Assembly (NCBI GenBank): GCA_021129815.1
Contig: JAJOKN010000016.1
Coordinates: forward strand, 4,007-11,388
Direction of reading: 5' to 3'
DNA from: Desulfotomaculum sp.
Lineage (GTDB): Bacteria; Bacillota; Desulfotomaculia; Desulfotomaculales; Desulfohalotomaculaceae
DNA: 7,382 nucleotides
Both the position numbers and the translations under genes were made by a program. Of the stretch, positions 5,956-7,382 are shown piece after piece; positions within the stretch are counted from its first letter, which is position 1, and each line of letters opens with the position of its first letter. The notes below the pieces were generated by a model, which was given only the letters and a program-made list of their open reading frames with translations, did not search any database and had not been told where the DNA came from.

Positions 5956-5973
5956 TACATTGTATTTTTATGA
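5956..5973 (-). repeat. Copy 1 of an 18-19 base element at a gene end
   Basis: On the minus strand this reads TCATAAAAATACAATGTA and overlaps the last codon and the TAA stop of gatB. The copy at 5027-5045 lies over the stop codon of the next gene. The two agree at 16 of 18 positions if one base gap is allowed. Both contain TACAATGTA, a 9-base palindrome with a single central base. TACAAT also resembles a -10 box, but I see no fitting -35. Its role is unknown and in such AT-rich DNA it could be chance. Confidence 0.4.
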
Positions 5974-7382
5974 ATTTAACTTTTCCATCAATAATTTATT
6001 GACCAATTTAGGATTTGCTTTGCCTTTAGTCTTTTTCATAACTTGTCCTACTAAAAATCCCATAGCTTTTGTTTTACCTTTTTTATAATCTTCAACAGAT
6101 TTCGGATTCTCCATTAAGACTTCATCTACTACACGGCTTATTTCAGATTCATCGGATATCTGCACAAGCCCTTTATCTTTGACTATCACATCTGGATCCT
6201 TTCCTGACTCAATCATTTCTTCCAGCACAGTTTTAGCAATTTTACCGCTGATCATACCTTCATCTATCAATAAAAGCAACCTCGCAAGCTGCTTTGGCTT
6301 TATAGGACATTCTGAAATATCCAATTGATGAGCGTTTAACAAGCGCGACAGATCTCCCATCATCCAGTTGCTGATATTTTTGGCATTAGGATAAAACTCA
6401 AGCGTTTCTTCAAAAAAATCTGCCATTTCCTTTGTCAACGTGAGCACCATCGCGTCATATTCAGGCAGTCCTAGTTCACTTACAAAGCGTGCTCTCTTAG
6501 CATCAGGAAGTTCTGGCAAACTCTGTCTTAGATCTTCAACCCACTTCTCATCTATTACTAGGGGTACTAAGTCTGGATCTGGGAAATATCGGTAATCATG
6601 CGATTCTTCTTTGCTGCGCATTGAAATGGTTATTCCTTTGCTCTCATCCCAAGTGCGAGTTTCTTGGACTACTTTCTCTCTACTCTCTAAAACTTCGATT
6701 TGACGGTTGATTTCATACTCCAGCGCCTTTTGCAGTGCTTTAAACGAATTCATATTTTTAATTTCAGTCTTAGTGCCAAATTTTTTCTCTCCAACTGGTC
6801 TTACAGAAACATTAGCATCACATCTCAAGGAGCCTTCTTGCATTTTACAATCAGATATGCCGGTATACTGAATAATTGCCTTTAGCTTTTCGAGATAAGC
6901 TTTAGCTTCTTCAGGTGAACGGATATCGGGTTCAGATACAATCTCTATGAGCGGTACTCCGCTTCTGTTATAATCAACCAAAGAATACGGTGTAGTCATT
7001 ATCGTACCTTGATGCACCAGCTTTCCAGCATCTTCTTCCATATGAATGCGTGTAATGCCTATTCGCTTTTTCTTGCCATTTACTTCAATGTCCAAATAAC
7101 CTTTTTCCGCAATAGGCAAGTCAAACTGAGATATTTGATAGTTTTTAGGCAAATCAGGGTAGTAGTAATTTTTGCGATCAAATTTAGAAAATGAAGCTAT
7201 GCTGCAGTTTAATGCCAAACCTGCTTTTATAGCATATTCCACCACCTTTTTGTTTAAAACAGGCAAAGTTCCAGGCAGGCCCATGCACACAGGACACACA
7301 TGTGTATTCGGCTCTGCTCCAAATTCCGTAGAAGAATCACAAAAAATTTTTGTCTTTGTTTTTAATTCTACATGCACTTCCA
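5968..7382 (-). CDS. gatB: Aspartyl/glutamyl-tRNA amidotransferase subunit B, N-terminus cut by window edge
   Basis: GatB is the kinase/amidase partner in the cytoplasmic GatCAB complex, which converts Glu-tRNA(Gln) or Asp-tRNA(Asn) to Gln-tRNA(Gln) or Asn-tRNA(Asn). The frame is open to the right edge. The first visible residues read (L)EVHVELKTKTKIF, the standard GatB start region, so about nine residues lie outside the window and the GTG at 7375-7377 is an internal Val. Counting that Val as residue 1, the diagnostic blocks appear in order: CPVCMGLPG (28-36), DRKNYYYPDLPKNYQISQ (67-84), HMEEDAGKL (112-120), NRSGVPLIEIVSEPD (137-151), EGSLRCDANVSVRP (181-194), KTEIKNMNSFK (203-213) and SHDYRYFPDPDLVPL (259-273). 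A helical tail domain ends in GQVMKKTKGKANP. Apart from the edge it looks intact. gatC and gatA are expected just upstream, outside the window. TAA stop; 73 bases then separate it from the next gene. Confidence 0.97.
   Translation of the reverse strand, partial: EVHVELKTKTKIFCDSSTEFGAEPNTHVCPVCMGLPGTLPVLNKKVVEYAIKAGLALNCSIASFSKFDRKNYYYPDLPKNYQISQFDLPIAEKGYLDIEVNGKKKRIGITRIHMEEDAGKLVHQGTIMTTPYSLVDYNRSGVPLIEIVSEPDIRSPEEAKAYLEKLKAIIQYTGISDCKMQEGSLRCDANVSVRPVGEKKFGTKTEIKNMNSFKALQKALEYEINRQIEVLESREKVVQETRTWDESKGITISMRSKEESHDYRYFPDPDLVPLVIDEKWVEDLRQSLPELPDAKRARFVSELGLPEYDAMVLTLTKEMADFFEETLEFYPNAKNISNWMMGDLSRLLNAHQLDISECPIKPKQLARLLLLIDEGMISGKIAKTVLEEMIESGKDPDVIVKDKGLVQISDESEISRVVDEVLMENPKSVEDYKKGKTKAMGFLVGQVMKKTKGKANPKLVNKLLMEKLNS

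Noticed and set aside
7375..7377. GTG as start codon of gatB
   Set aside because: The frame stays open to the window edge and the upstream codons encode (L)E, matching the GatB N-terminal motif GLEVHVEL; the true start is outside.

Overview
All genes in this window read on the minus strand, so transcription runs from high to low coordinates. Moderate AT richness, strong GGAGG-type ribosome binding sites, GatB-type tRNA amidation and a NifV-like synthase operon all fit an anaerobic, low-GC Bacillota of the class Clostridia. The sequence alone does not fix the genus.

Layout in the direction of transcription: (1) gatB, missing about nine N-terminal residues at the right window edge; (2) a 283-residue cytoplasmic protein that I do not recognise, with a C-x2-C-x6-C-x2-C motif; (3) a tight four-gene operon made of a NifV-family homocitrate/Re-citrate synthase, the large and small subunits of a LeuCD-type hydro-lyase, and an NAD-type isocitrate dehydrogenase with a C-terminal extension like that of Thermus; (4) a strong hairpin with a T-rich tail; (5) the first part of a Ppx/GppA phosphatase gene that is interrupted by a frameshift and leaves the window at the left edge.

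The four metabolic genes lie 2, 36 and 19 bases apart and together encode a full route from an acetyl-CoA/2-oxo acid condensation to an oxidative decarboxylation. The dehydrogenase keeps the Ser and Asn that mark isocitrate dehydrogenases (S82, N84). I therefore read the operon as oxaloacetate + acetyl-CoA to citrate to isocitrate to 2-oxoglutarate, the oxidative branch that anaerobes use to make glutamate. Its first two steps are carried out by enzymes whose closest named relatives are NifV and LeuCD, and automatic annotation would probably call them homocitrate synthase and isopropylmalate dehydratase. A homocitrate/homoisocitrate role is the alternative.

Other notable points are UUG starts on three consecutive operon genes, an out-of-frame ATG mini-ORF over the small-subunit start, a near-identical 18-19 base element just at the stop codons of gatB and of the unknown gene, and a perfect hairpin exactly at the phosphatase frameshift. 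I found no mobile element, CRISPR array, RNA gene or other sign of an exotic system. No gene-free stretch exceeds 100 bases.
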